This document shows positions 39,114 to 48,173 of a DNA stretch of 64,000 nt, one piece after another. The notes below the pieces were generated by a model. That model searched no databases, was not told the origin of the DNA, and saw only the letters and a list, made by a program, of their open reading frames with translations. The position numbers and the translations under genes were made by a program. Numbering within the stretch: the first letter of the stretch is position 1; every line of letters begins with the position of its first letter. The DNA is from Murimonas intestini. GTDB taxonomy: Bacteria; Bacillota; Clostridia; Lachnospirales; Lachnospiraceae. The DNA is taken from the NCBI GenBank assembly GCA_003148945.1, contig QGGY01000003.1:62001-126000 (forward strand). The letters run 5' to 3'.

Positions 39114-39481
39114 GTATCTTCCTCCTTCGCCAGAATCTCCATCAATTTAAGTGTATCTTCTTTATTTAAGCCCAGGCGTGACATTTTCTCTAAAAAATCA
39201 CGTATTTGGGATTCAGCGATTTCTTTTTTCATATCCTGAATCAAATCCACGTCTTCTGTAATGTAGCGCCCGCTGGTCCGCTGTGCATATACAAGGCCCG
39301 TGCGCTCCAGTTCAGATAAGGCCTTCTGCATTGTGTTGGGATTGACAGCAGCTTCAGCCGCAAGATCCCGGACGGAGGGCAGTTTTTCACCTGGTTTGTA
39401 GGTGCCTGATATAATGTCTATTTGGATACGTTCCAGAATCTGTGTATAGATAGGCCTTTCGGAATCCAGTGCCCATGCCAT
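39110..39481 (-). CDS. GntR family repressor (YtrA type)
   Basis: 123-residue regulator with an N-terminal winged helix-turn-helix (PIYTQILERIQIDIISGTYK, LPSVRDLAAEAAVNPNTMQKALSELERTGLV) and only a short C-terminal helical tail, the YtrA subfamily layout. It is the first gene of the operon and most likely represses its own promoter by binding the palindrome at 39513-39542. GGAGG precedes the ATG. Confidence 0.9.
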   Translation of the reverse strand: MAWALDSERPIYTQILERIQIDIISGTYKPGEKLPSVRDLAAEAAVNPNTMQKALSELERTGLVYAQRTSGRYITEDVDLIQDMKKEIAESQIRDFLEKMSRLGLNKEDTLKLMEILAKEEDT

Positions 39482-39512
39482 TCCTTCACCTCCGGTTCTT
39501 TAGAATAAATGT

Positions 39513-39542
39513 ATCATTGTATTATTAACTTAATACAATGAT
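39513..39542. promoter_or_regulatory. Operator palindrome of the GntR operon
   Basis: Perfect 12-bp arms: ATCATTGTATTA (39513-39524) and TAATACAATGAT (39531-39542), with a six-base centre. It overlaps the -10 of the operon promoter, as expected for autorepression by a YtrA-type regulator. Confidence 0.75.
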
Positions 39543-39566
39543 ATACATATTTTACAAATTTGTCAA
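39538..39566 (-). promoter_or_regulatory. Promoter of the GntR-ABC operon
   Basis: On the - strand: -35 TTGACA (39566-39561), 17-bp spacer, -10 TATCAT (39543-39538). The -10 lies inside the operator palindrome. Confidence 0.8.
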
Positions 39567-39609
39567 CTAACATTTGAAAAAAATAGAAAAGCACTTTGGC
39601 ATGTTAACG

Positions 39610-41014
<1,405 letters not shown>

Positions 41015-41067
41015 AAGTAAATGACTAAATAAGAGGCTGGTTAAAATAGCCGTTGAATGAGTTGTTG

Positions 41068-41117
41068 CCCCAGGCAGGAAAAGAAATGATAAAACCTGCC
41101 TGGGGTGTTTTTATTTT
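41068..41117 (+). terminator. gdhA terminator
   Basis: CCCCAGGCAGG (41068-41078) pairs perfectly with CCTGCCTGGGG (41095-41105), 16-base loop, then a T-rich run. Strong Rho-independent terminator. Confidence 0.9.
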
Positions 41118-41169
41118 GAAATCAAAGCGTGTACATTTCATTAAACGCGAAAAAGGAGGTTACGATATC

Positions 41170-41352
41170 ATGTGTGAAGTAGCTGAAAAAATTTATGAAC
41201 AAGGGATAGAGCAGGGATTAGAACAGGGAGAGGAACAAAGTAAAAGAGAAGTGGCACGGAATCTTCATGCTATGGGGATGAAAGATATTGATATAGCACG
41301 GGCAGTGAATGTGAGCCTCAATAAGGTTCATGAGTGGTTGGAGTTTGTTTAA
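41170..41352 (+). CDS. Rpn/PDDEXK-family C-terminal fragment
   Basis: 60-residue protein: MCEVAEKIYEQGIEQG, a Glu/Gln/Gly-rich helix, and a final AMGMKDIDIARAVNVSLNKV segment. This matches only the C-terminal tail of Rpn-type recombination-promoting nuclease/transposase proteins; the nuclease domain is missing. AAAGGAGG precedes this ATG, so it may be translated alone. A longer reading from 41053 runs through the gdhA terminator and is not believed. It is probably a remnant; an intact small protein is the alternative. Confidence 0.55.
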   Translation: MCEVAEKIYEQGIEQGLEQGEEQSKREVARNLHAMGMKDIDIARAVNVSLNKVHEWLEFV

Positions 41353-41386
41353 CGATGACAGTAACAGAGTGAAGACAGGAGAGACA

Positions 41387-42056
41387 ATGGACAGCAGACA
41401 AGTAAAGAAAAAATTGTACGAGTTAGGGGCTGATTTATGTGGAATTGCAAATATCAAGGTTTGAAAGTGCCCCAGAGGGATACAATCCATTAGATGTTAT
41501 GCCTTCCTGCAGGTCTGTGATTTCATTTGCGTGCGGGTTCCCGGCAGGTACACTTGTATGTAAATCACCAGTACCATATACACGTGTCCGGAATTCGCTG
41601 ACATCAAAATTAGACGCTATGGCCCTTGATTTATGTATATATATGGAAGAGGAAGGTTTTTTATCAGTACCGATACCCGCAAATGAAGAAGAATTTGATG
41701 AAAACACCGGGCGGTACAGATGCATTATTTCACAAAAACATGCAGCAGAGGCGGCGGGGCTGGGAACTATCGGAAGGCATTCCCTTCTTATTACACCTGA
41801 ATTTGGAAGTATGGTATGGTTGGGTGCTGTTTTGACAGAGCTTGAACTTGAACCTGACAAAATGAAAGAAAGAATTTGTAATGACTGTAATTTATGTGTT
41901 GAAGCATGTCCTGTCAATGCGTTGGAAGACTGCGAAGTAAAGCAGATGGACTGTTGGAATTATGCATTTGGTGAGGAAAAGAGTAATTGGAGGATTAAGT
42001 GCCATAAATCCAGGGATATCTGCCCATATAATTTAGGATACCAGGCAGGAATATGA
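41387..42056 (+). pseudogene. Frameshifted QueG-like 4Fe-4S protein
   Basis: An epoxyqueuosine-reductase-like iron-sulfur protein. The N-terminal 25 residues (MDSRQVKKKLYELGADLCGI) are in one frame and stop at 41462-41464. The remaining 200 continue in another frame from about 41440 with RFESAPEGYNPLDVMPSC. The ferredoxin-type motif CNDCNLCVEACPVNAL and a later CHKSRDICPYN bind the clusters. The join around 41450-41462 needs a one- or two-base shift. The C-terminal frame has a GTG and could yield a shortened product, but the N-terminus would be lost. A sequencing error is possible. Confidence 0.7.
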
Positions 42057-42113
42057 AGGCTCCTTTTCAGCAAAATTTTGATATTTCAATTTTTTGCTAA
42101 AGGGGGCCTTTTT
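42056..42113 (+). terminator. Terminator after the 4Fe-4S gene
   Basis: AAGGCTCCTTTT with CAGCAAAA pairs with TTTTTTGCT and AAAGGGGGCCTT (42056-42110), followed by TTT. A long stem right after the stop codon. Confidence 0.75.
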
Positions 42114-42181
42114 CAGAGGAAGTTTCCATTTTTACGCAACGTCTCTTTTGATTTGAAGGGAGGATTTAGGAAGGACCAGGG

Positions 42182-42323
42182 GTTGCTGTTCACACGTCAC
42201 CATCCCGCGAGGTGTTTTCGTGCGTATTTGCACGAAAATCCCGAGGTTTGCAGCGCGAAACGGCGGTTTTTGCCGTTTCTGTGCATCGCGGAGCGTGTTA
42301 CTGGTCACGGAGTGAACAGTAAC
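42182..42323. repeat. 142-bp MITE-like hairpin element
   Basis: Ends are GTTGCTGTTCAC (42182-42193) and GTGAACAGTAAC (42312-42323), an 11-of-12 terminal inverted repeat. Inside: the hairpin TTTTCGTGC/GCACGAAAA (42216-42239), a CGGCGGTTTTTGCCG-type hairpin (about 42261-42275), and a 27-bp palindrome at the right end (42297-42323). No open reading frame of note. Similar pieces occur at 4423-4463, 28490-28516 and 52218-52244. It could be a non-autonomous element or a structured RNA. Confidence 0.6.
42297..42323. repeat. 27-bp palindromic repeat, copy 2
   Basis: Arms GTTACTGGTCAC (42297-42308) and GTGAACAGTAAC (42312-42323) around GGA. The whole 27 bases recur exactly, as the reverse complement, at 52218-52244. 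Confidence 0.9.
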
Positions 42324-42361
42324 GACCAGGGTGAGGTTTTACACAAATAAAGGCGTCTTCC

Positions 42362-42399
42362 TTGCAAAAACCAGGCTGTTAGTATAAAATGCTTTTATA
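42362..42399 (+). promoter_or_regulatory. Candidate promoter/operator of the ROK gene
   Basis: TATAAAA-TGC-TTTTATA (42383-42399) is a perfect 17-bp palindrome that could bind the ROK regulator. TTGCAA (42362-42367) lies 15 bp upstream of TATAAA, a short spacing, so the promoter call is weak. Confidence 0.4.
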
Positions 42400-42433
42400 T
42401 AGCGTTTTATGAAAGGAAGGTAATGAATCAGCT

Positions 42434-43543
42434 GTGAGTGGAGAAGAAAGCAGGAAGCCAAATAAAGTCAGGATAGCAAAATGTATCCTGGCCCATGGAG
42501 AAATATCAAAAGCTGAGATAGCTGCAAGGCTGGATCTGAGTATGCCTACTGTATTTAAAAATGTAAAAGAACTTATGCAGCTTGGTATTATAACAGATGG
42601 GAATGAATATCAGTCCACAGGCGGGAGGAAGGCAAAAGGCCTGTCGATCGCGGATCATATTCTGTATTCAGGGGGGATTGATATCACCCGGAATCATATC
42701 AGCTACGTATTTATTGATTTAAAAGGCAATTTGCTGTGCCGGAAAAGGATACGTATGCCCTATGAAAATTCGTTTGAATATTATGAAAGACTGCACGAAG
42801 GCTTTGCCTCTTTTCTGAAAGAGAGCGGGATAAAGAGCAGTAAAATTCTTGGGGTGGGTATTTCAGTTCCGGGAATCATAGATTCTCAGAATCAGCTGAT
42901 CATTACTTCACATGTTCTTAAGGTGAGTAATGTGAGCCTGAAAAATCTAAGCCAGCTGTTCGAATATGACGTGTATTATGAAAATGATGCGAACAGCGCC
43001 GCAATCGCGGAATTTGCAGACAGCGGCAGGGATGCCGTCTATGTCTCGCTCAGTGACACTGTGGGCGGCTGCATCTATATTAATCAGAGGATATATATGG
43101 GAGAGCACTACAGGAGCGCTGAATTCGGACATATGAATCTTGTAAGAAACGGCGCTAAATGTTATTGCGGGAAAAAGGGCTGCGCAGATGTATATTGCTC
43201 TGCCAGAGTACTGTCCGGATATGCAGACGGGAGCCTTGATAAATTTTTTGAACTGCTGCAGGCCAGGGAGGAGGGCGCAGGGAAAATCTGGGAGAAGTAC
43301 CTTGAGGATCTGGCTGTGCTTGTAACAAACCTGCGCATGGTGTTTGACTGCGATATTATTTTAGGCGGCTATGTGGGCGGGTATCTGAAAAAGTATATCA
43401 GAGAACTTAATAAGAAAGCAGTGAAATATGATCCTTTTGATAATGATACTACTTATCTGCGCACCTGCCGGTATGAGAGGGAAGCTTCAGCCGTGGGGAT
43501 AGCCATGCGGTTTAATGAGAGGTATTTTGATACGCTGGCATAA
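42434..43543 (+). CDS. ROK family transcriptional regulator
   Basis: 369 residues: N-terminal helix-turn-helix (ISKAEIAARLDLSMPTVFKNVKELMQLGII), then a ROK sugar-kinase-like domain with GVGISVPGII, YYENDANSAAIAEF and the zinc motif CYCGKKGC. Such proteins (NagC/XylR type) sense a sugar or sugar phosphate. No sugar gene is adjacent, so its target is unknown. The start is GTG 42434; the good ribosome binding site (GGAAGG, 42415-42420) actually faces ATG 42423, which opens a four-codon frame ending over the GTG. Confidence 0.85.
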   Translation: MSGEESRKPNKVRIAKCILAHGEISKAEIAARLDLSMPTVFKNVKELMQLGIITDGNEYQSTGGRKAKGLSIADHILYSGGIDITRNHISYVFIDLKGNLLCRKRIRMPYENSFEYYERLHEGFASFLKESGIKSSKILGVGISVPGIIDSQNQLIITSHVLKVSNVSLKNLSQLFEYDVYYENDANSAAIAEFADSGRDAVYVSLSDTVGGCIYINQRIYMGEHYRSAEFGHMNLVRNGAKCYCGKKGCADVYCSARVLSGYADGSLDKFFELLQAREEGAGKIWEKYLEDLAVLVTNLRMVFDCDIILGGYVGGYLKKYIRELNKKAVKYDPFDNDTTYLRTCRYEREASAVGIAMRFNERYFDTLA

Positions 43544-43580
43544 ATAATAGTGGTGTGCGGACAAAAGCTTCCGGGCTGTA

Positions 43581-44981
43581 TTATTCAACGGATATAAGCG
43601 GAAGATAAATCACCGCACAAAATCCTCCGTGTGTACTGTGCATAAGGTCCAGGCTCCCACCGTGAACTTCCGCGATCTGGCGCACGATCATGAGGCCGAG
43701 GCCATGCCTCTGGTCTGATGTGCTGTTTCCGCACATCATATAATGAGGTGTTTTGACCAGACGTTCTAACTGTTCATCAGAGATTCCTTCTCCATCATCC
43801 TCCACGCTGACGGAACAACTGTCCTTCAGAAGATTTATGCAGATAAAGATACGGCATCCTTTCGGGTTGTGGACCTGGGCATTGATGATCAGATTTGATA
43901 CCGCTCTCTTAAGCAGAGATTTATCGCCTGTGACCATGCAGACGGAAATGGAGTCATCTGTGAGCAATTCAATAGGATATTTTCCGTCCAGGTCCATGTT
44001 CAGAAAATCAACTATAGTTTGCCGTATGAGCCCTGTCAAATTAATAGGGATAAGATTTAGAGGCTGCATGTTATATTCCAGCTTAGATGCGAGATTGAGG
44101 TCATTGATCAGATTTTTCATCCGCATGCTCTGCTGGCGTATGACGGCAGCCTTTTTCTGGTCTTCCGGGGAAAGGAAAGGACTGGTCTCCAGCTGGCCTG
44201 CGTACCCCATTACCATAGACAGAGGGGTTCGGATATCATGGGAAACTCCTGATATCCAGTTTGCTCTTGCCTGTTCCTGCTTCTTTAATTCATATTCCTG
44301 ATGCTTCAGTTTCTCGGCAGTCTTGTTGATGGCCTGTGCGATGCCGGAGAACAGCCCCTTTTCCTTAACATAAACCTCCTCATCACCTGGCAGTCTCTCG
44401 ACCCCATCCACTATGGGACGGACAGAGCGCAGCAGCCGGAAGGTAACGGTCAGATAAATAATAAGGAGGAGCAGCAGATTTAAAAACAAAAATATAAGAA
44501 TCGTCTGCGGCATGTGGGCGATCATCTGATAATCGAATGTATTCCACATGAGTTTCCAGTAGCTTTTTTTAGGAAATCCCAGGACTATAAGCCCATCGGT
44601 GTGTTCGCTGGTGGCAGTGGGGTAATCATTCAGATACCCTCTTGTCAGCAGGGAGATCCAGCCCAGATCGTATTGCAGCGGGATATCTGAAGGGAGATTC
44701 TCGCTGTGCCAGACTACCTTCATATCCTGGTTATCTATCAGGATCGCCCAGGCGTTTTTCTGCCTGAGTGCATCCATTCCGTCTTGTGAGAGGATATACT
44801 GATGGTCACTGCCGGCAGTGAGTGAGAAAGAGACAGTATCGGCACAAGTCCAGGCGCTGCCATTTCCTATCTGTTTGTATGAAAAAATGATAAGAAGGGC
44901 CAGGTTCAGAAATACCATGAGAAAAAGAGAAAACATCAGTACGCCGAAAAAACGCCGTATGAGTTTTGGAATACTTTTCAT
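43581..44981 (-). CDS. Sensor histidine kinase
   Basis: 466 residues: first membrane helix (about 12-34), extracytoplasmic sensor region (35-155), second helix (157-180), linker, then HisKA with the phosphorylated His248 in SGVSHDIRTPLS and HATPase motifs VSNLIINAQVHN, VEDDGEGIS and HGLGLMIVRQI. It overlaps the response regulator by four bases (ATGA), so the pair is co-translated. It lies divergent from a LanFEG-type transporter, suggesting SpaK/NisK-like sensing of a cationic peptide; this is an inference. Confidence 0.92.
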   Translation of the reverse strand: MKSIPKLIRRFFGVLMFSLFLMVFLNLALLIIFSYKQIGNGSAWTCADTVSFSLTAGSDHQYILSQDGMDALRQKNAWAILIDNQDMKVVWHSENLPSDIPLQYDLGWISLLTRGYLNDYPTATSEHTDGLIVLGFPKKSYWKLMWNTFDYQMIAHMPQTILIFLFLNLLLLLIIYLTVTFRLLRSVRPIVDGVERLPGDEEVYVKEKGLFSGIAQAINKTAEKLKHQEYELKKQEQARANWISGVSHDIRTPLSMVMGYAGQLETSPFLSPEDQKKAAVIRQQSMRMKNLINDLNLASKLEYNMQPLNLIPINLTGLIRQTIVDFLNMDLDGKYPIELLTDDSISVCMVTGDKSLLKRAVSNLIINAQVHNPKGCRIFICINLLKDSCSVSVEDDGEGISDEQLERLVKTPHYMMCGNSTSDQRHGLGLMIVRQIAEVHGGSLDLMHSTHGGFCAVIYLPLISVE

Positions 44982-45688
44982 CGGGGAACCTCCTTAGTAA
45001 TGAGCCTGTACCCCAGGCCTTTTACAGTGACAAGAGAAACAGGCCTGGATGGGTTGGCTTCTATCTTTTCGCGTATCCTTCTGATATGGGCCATCAGAGA
45101 ATTCTCGTATCCGAAGGGATTATCTCCCCAGAGTGCCTCACAGAGCATATCTATAGTAACTATTCGCCCGGCATTCCTGGACAGCACACTTAGAAGCTCA
45201 TGCTCTTTAGCTGTGAGTGCGATGATATCCTGGCCTTTTATTATTTCGGCCCGGGTGAAATCTATGCTGCACGCGTCCAAAGTGACGTAAGCGGCCTCAT
45301 TTTTGTAGCATCTGCGTAAAATAGCACTGATGCGGAGCGTCAGTTCCAGTGGAAGGAAGGGCTTGACCATATAGTCGTCAGCCCCCAGCCCAAGGCCTTT
45401 GAACTTATCGTCATCTTCACCTCGGGCGGTAAGAAATAAAACAGGAAGATCTGAAAACTCGCGTATCCTTCCAAATAAAGAAAATCCATCTTCATCCGGA
45501 AGCATCACATCCAGGACGGCAATCTGCGGCTGATGGCTGCGGCAGAGGCGGAAGGCTTCTGCCGCAGTGGCGGCCGTCTCTATTTTAGAGTAACCGTCCT
45601 CTTTTAATATGGATATTAACATTTCTAATATGTCAGGTTCATCATCAACAAGAAGAATCTTCTTTTCCTTAATATAATCAAAAGACAT
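44978..45688 (-). CDS. OmpR-family response regulator
   Basis: 236 residues: receiver domain with acidic pocket DDE (15-17) and phosphorylated Asp60 in VLDVMLPDEDG, then an OmpR/PhoB winged helix (LTAKEHELLSVLSRNAGRIVT, LMAHIRRIREKI, VTVKGLGYRL). AGGAGG precedes the ATG. The 11-bp-phased TAAGGT repeats in front of the divergent transporter are its probable binding site. Confidence 0.93.
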   Translation of the reverse strand: MSFDYIKEKKILLVDDEPDILEMLISILKEDGYSKIETAATAAEAFRLCRSHQPQIAVLDVMLPDEDGFSLFGRIREFSDLPVLFLTARGEDDDKFKGLGLGADDYMVKPFLPLELTLRISAILRRCYKNEAAYVTLDACSIDFTRAEIIKGQDIIALTAKEHELLSVLSRNAGRIVTIDMLCEALWGDNPFGYENSLMAHIRRIREKIEANPSRPVSLVTVKGLGYRLITKEVPR

Positions 45689-45839
45689 TTTATGGCCTCC
45701 TATGACTGAATATGGTACAGGCGTACAGAAAATCCATTCCTTCGCTAAAGGATGGGTGTATATTCTCGTCAGGCTTGAAAGGACCTCGGCGGTGTTTACA
45801 TTATATCATTTCATAAAATAAATTAATTGAGCCGAATCG

Positions 45840-45878
45840 TAAGGTAAATGTAAGGTGACGGGAAGGATACTGTAAGGT
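45840..45878 (+). promoter_or_regulatory. Four direct repeats at 11-bp spacing (response-regulator box)
   Basis: TAAGGT at 45840, 45851 and 45873, and GAAGGA at 45862: four hexamers each separated by exactly five bases. The set ends eight bases before the -10. It has the layout of PhoB-like activator boxes that replace the -35. Confidence 0.7.
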
Positions 45879-45886
45879 TGGGAATT

Positions 45887-45892
45887 TATAAT
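45887..45892 (+). promoter_or_regulatory. -10 box of the LanFEG-type operon
   Basis: TATAAT, 26 bases before the ATPase start. There is no good -35 at 17 bp, consistent with an activator-dependent promoter using the repeats upstream. Confidence 0.65.
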
Positions 45893-45917
45893 AAAGTAAA
45901 ACCACGGAGGTATTAGT

Positions 45918-46673
45918 ATGAATGTAATAGAGACATATAATCTGACCAAAAGATACAAAGATTTTACAGCAGTGTCGAATTTGAGCCTCAGTATTCCAAA
46001 AGGAACTGTATACGGCTTTCTGGGGCCGAATGGGGCAGGTAAATCTACCACAATGAAGATGCTTCTGGGGCTGACAAGGCAGACAGAGGGAGAATTTATG
46101 GTGGATGGAAAGACTTACCCCAAAGAACGTATGCAAATATTAAAAGAGATAGGTTCGTTCATCGAGGCGCCTGCATTTTACGGGAATCTGAGCGGAGAGG
46201 AGAATTTGGATATCATCCGCAGAATCCTGGGGCTTCCCAGATCAAGCGTAGATGATGCATTTGAGCTGGCAGGACTGACACAGCATAAGAAAAGGCTGGC
46301 CAGAAAGTATTCTCTGGGGATGAAACAGAGATTGGGGCTGGCCGGGGCATTGATCGGCAGGCCGCCTATACTGATACTGGATGAGCCGACTAACGGCCTG
46401 GACCCTGTGGGGATACATGAGATCCGGACATTGATCCGTTCCCTGCCGGAAAAATACAACTGTACCGTGCTGGTATCCTCACATCTGCTGTCGGAGGTGG
46501 AGCTGATGGCAGATGAGGTGGGAATATTAAATCATGGAAGGCTCCTGTTTGAAGGGCCGTTGGAAGAGTTACGGCGTGATGCTGCCTCCAGGGGATATAC
46601 CTCAGATAATCTGGAAGAAACTTTTCTGAGGATGATAGAGGAGGATAACGAGAGGAGTGAAGGAAAAATATGA
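45918..46673 (+). CDS. Lantibiotic-protection ABC ATPase (LanF type)
   Basis: 251-residue ATPase of the bacitracin/lantibiotic self-protection group: Walker A GPNGAGKST (36-44), signature YSLGMKQRL, Walker B LILDEPTNGLDP. The Q-loop glutamine is replaced by Glu83 (IGSFIEAPAFYGNL), the E-loop hallmark of LanF proteins. It is followed by two permease genes with four-base overlaps, the LanFEG order. No lantibiotic biosynthesis gene is present, so it most likely protects against foreign peptides. Confidence 0.9.
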   Translation: MNVIETYNLTKRYKDFTAVSNLSLSIPKGTVYGFLGPNGAGKSTTMKMLLGLTRQTEGEFMVDGKTYPKERMQILKEIGSFIEAPAFYGNLSGEENLDIIRRILGLPRSSVDDAFELAGLTQHKKRLARKYSLGMKQRLGLAGALIGRPPILILDEPTNGLDPVGIHEIRTLIRSLPEKYNCTVLVSSHLLSEVELMADEVGILNHGRLLFEGPLEELRRDAASRGYTSDNLEETFLRMIEEDNERSEGKI

Positions 46674-47401
46674 GCATAGCAATGGAATGCAGAAAACTGA
46701 AGAGGACAGGGTTTCTGCCTGCTGTTCTGGGAGTTGGGCTGCTCTCAGCAATGATACCTGTGGTAAATATGGCCGTGAGGACAGAGCTGTATGTTGGCAG
46801 GCAGGAACCGCCTTTGCAGATCCTTATGGAAGCAAACTGGCAGATGATGGCCATGCTGAACATATTTTTGATCATTCTGGCAGCCTGCGTCTTGTATCAT
46901 ACAGAATTCGCCGATAATGCAGTTCAGAAGATGGATACACTGCCGCTGAATCCCGGAAGCATTTTTATAAGTAAGGCCATCATCCTGGCAGCCGCAGCTG
47001 CCATTTTAACTGTTTTGGAGTCAGCAGGTTTTGCAGCCTGTATTTTCAAATGGTTTGGCCTGCCGGAAGGCTGCTGGCTGGAGCTGGCAAAAAATATGGG
47101 GTATTCATTGGCTTTTACCCTGCCTGCAGTCATCCTGATGCTGGCCATAGGATCTGCCTGCAGGAACATGTGGATATCCCTGGGAATCGGGGTTGCCGGT
47201 TTATTTGTGGTAATAATTATTCCTCCTGATATGCTTGCTAAATCAGGTCTTTACATGTTTCCTTTTGCACTGCCGTTCCAGCTGATTTGGGATGCTGATG
47301 GGCCGGGTGCTCTTAATCTGTTATATGCTGCCGGAGCAGAGGTACTGATATTTGTGGGGGCGGAAGCACTCTATCTGAAGGTCAGGAGGTATTTTGTATG
47401 A
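46670..47401 (+). CDS. Lantibiotic-protection ABC permease (LanE/MutE type)
   Basis: 243-residue membrane protein with six hydrophobic segments. It starts with a short cytoplasmic MECRKLKRT and a first helix, as in LanE/LanG permeases of the ABC-2 type. It overlaps both neighbours by four bases. Confidence 0.82.
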   Translation: MSIAMECRKLKRTGFLPAVLGVGLLSAMIPVVNMAVRTELYVGRQEPPLQILMEANWQMMAMLNIFLIILAACVLYHTEFADNAVQKMDTLPLNPGSIFISKAIILAAAAAILTVLESAGFAACIFKWFGLPEGCWLELAKNMGYSLAFTLPAVILMLAIGSACRNMWISLGIGVAGLFVVIIIPPDMLAKSGLYMFPFALPFQLIWDADGPGALNLLYAAGAEVLIFVGAEALYLKVRRYFV

Positions 47402-48168
47402 GCTTTTTTTCACTTGTCGGCATGGAATTTAAGAAAATACGCCGTTCTAAAATAATCTGGGTTTTACTGCTCCCTGTTATACTGCTGTGGATTCCCCCTG
47501 TGTTGAATGCTGATATAAATTTTACTATGCAGACGGAGGGTATATCCCCGGAAAATAATTTTTTTATACAGAGTTTTATGGGGTTCTCATGGTTCATGTT
47601 TCCGGCGGGTATGGTCATCTGTACAGTCATGCTGAACCAGACAGAGCGCAGCAACAAAGGAATCCTGAAGATGCTTGCGCTGCCTGTGAGTCCGGCAAAA
47701 CTGGCGCTTGCAAAGTTTTTCGTACTGCTGGCACTGGCAGCTGTACAGATGGCCTTCATGGCCGCGCTGTATTTCCCCAGTGCAGCGGCAGCTTCCAGCC
47801 TTCAGGACTATGATTTTATGTTGAGCCCTCTGGAGATAATTAGGGAGACAGTCGTGATATATCTGGCATCAATACCTATGGCCTCCGTATTCTGGCTGCT
47901 GGCTGTCTGCATTGAGACTCCTGTATTCTCTGTTGGAATAGGGCTGGCATCCATTGTGCCCTCGGTGCTTATGCTGAATACGAAAGCCTGGTTTTTATAT
48001 CCTATGACGTATCCGTTTTTTCTGGTCACATCTAAAATGCATGAACTGGCCTCAAACATGGGGGAATTTACGGTAGATATTGTACCCTGGGTCTGGGCGG
48101 CAGCCATAATTACGATCCTGTGTCTGGCAGGAGCCTGTTTCCGTTTCGGACAGGCAGAAAGGAGATAA
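47398..48168 (+). CDS. Lantibiotic-protection ABC permease (LanG/MutG type)
   Basis: 256-residue membrane protein with six hydrophobic segments. MEFKKIRRSKIIWVLLLP at the start and MVICTVMLNQTERSNKGILKMLALPVS in the first loop are typical of the MutG-like permease. It completes the LanFEG transporter with the two genes before it. Confidence 0.85.
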   Translation: MSFFSLVGMEFKKIRRSKIIWVLLLPVILLWIPPVLNADINFTMQTEGISPENNFFIQSFMGFSWFMFPAGMVICTVMLNQTERSNKGILKMLALPVSPAKLALAKFFVLLALAAVQMAFMAALYFPSAAAASSLQDYDFMLSPLEIIRETVVIYLASIPMASVFWLLAVCIETPVFSVGIGLASIVPSVLMLNTKAWFLYPMTYPFFLVTSKMHELASNMGEFTVDIVPWVWAAAIITILCLAGACFRFGQAERR

Positions 48169-48173
48169 ATATT

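Noticed and set aside
41053-41169. Upstream extension of the Rpn-like fragment
   Set aside because: It runs through the strong gdhA terminator, and a good ribosome binding site precedes the ATG at 41170.
41435-41917. 160-codon frame on the - strand opposite the QueG-like gene
   Set aside because: It is antisense to a recognisable protein and shows no family features.
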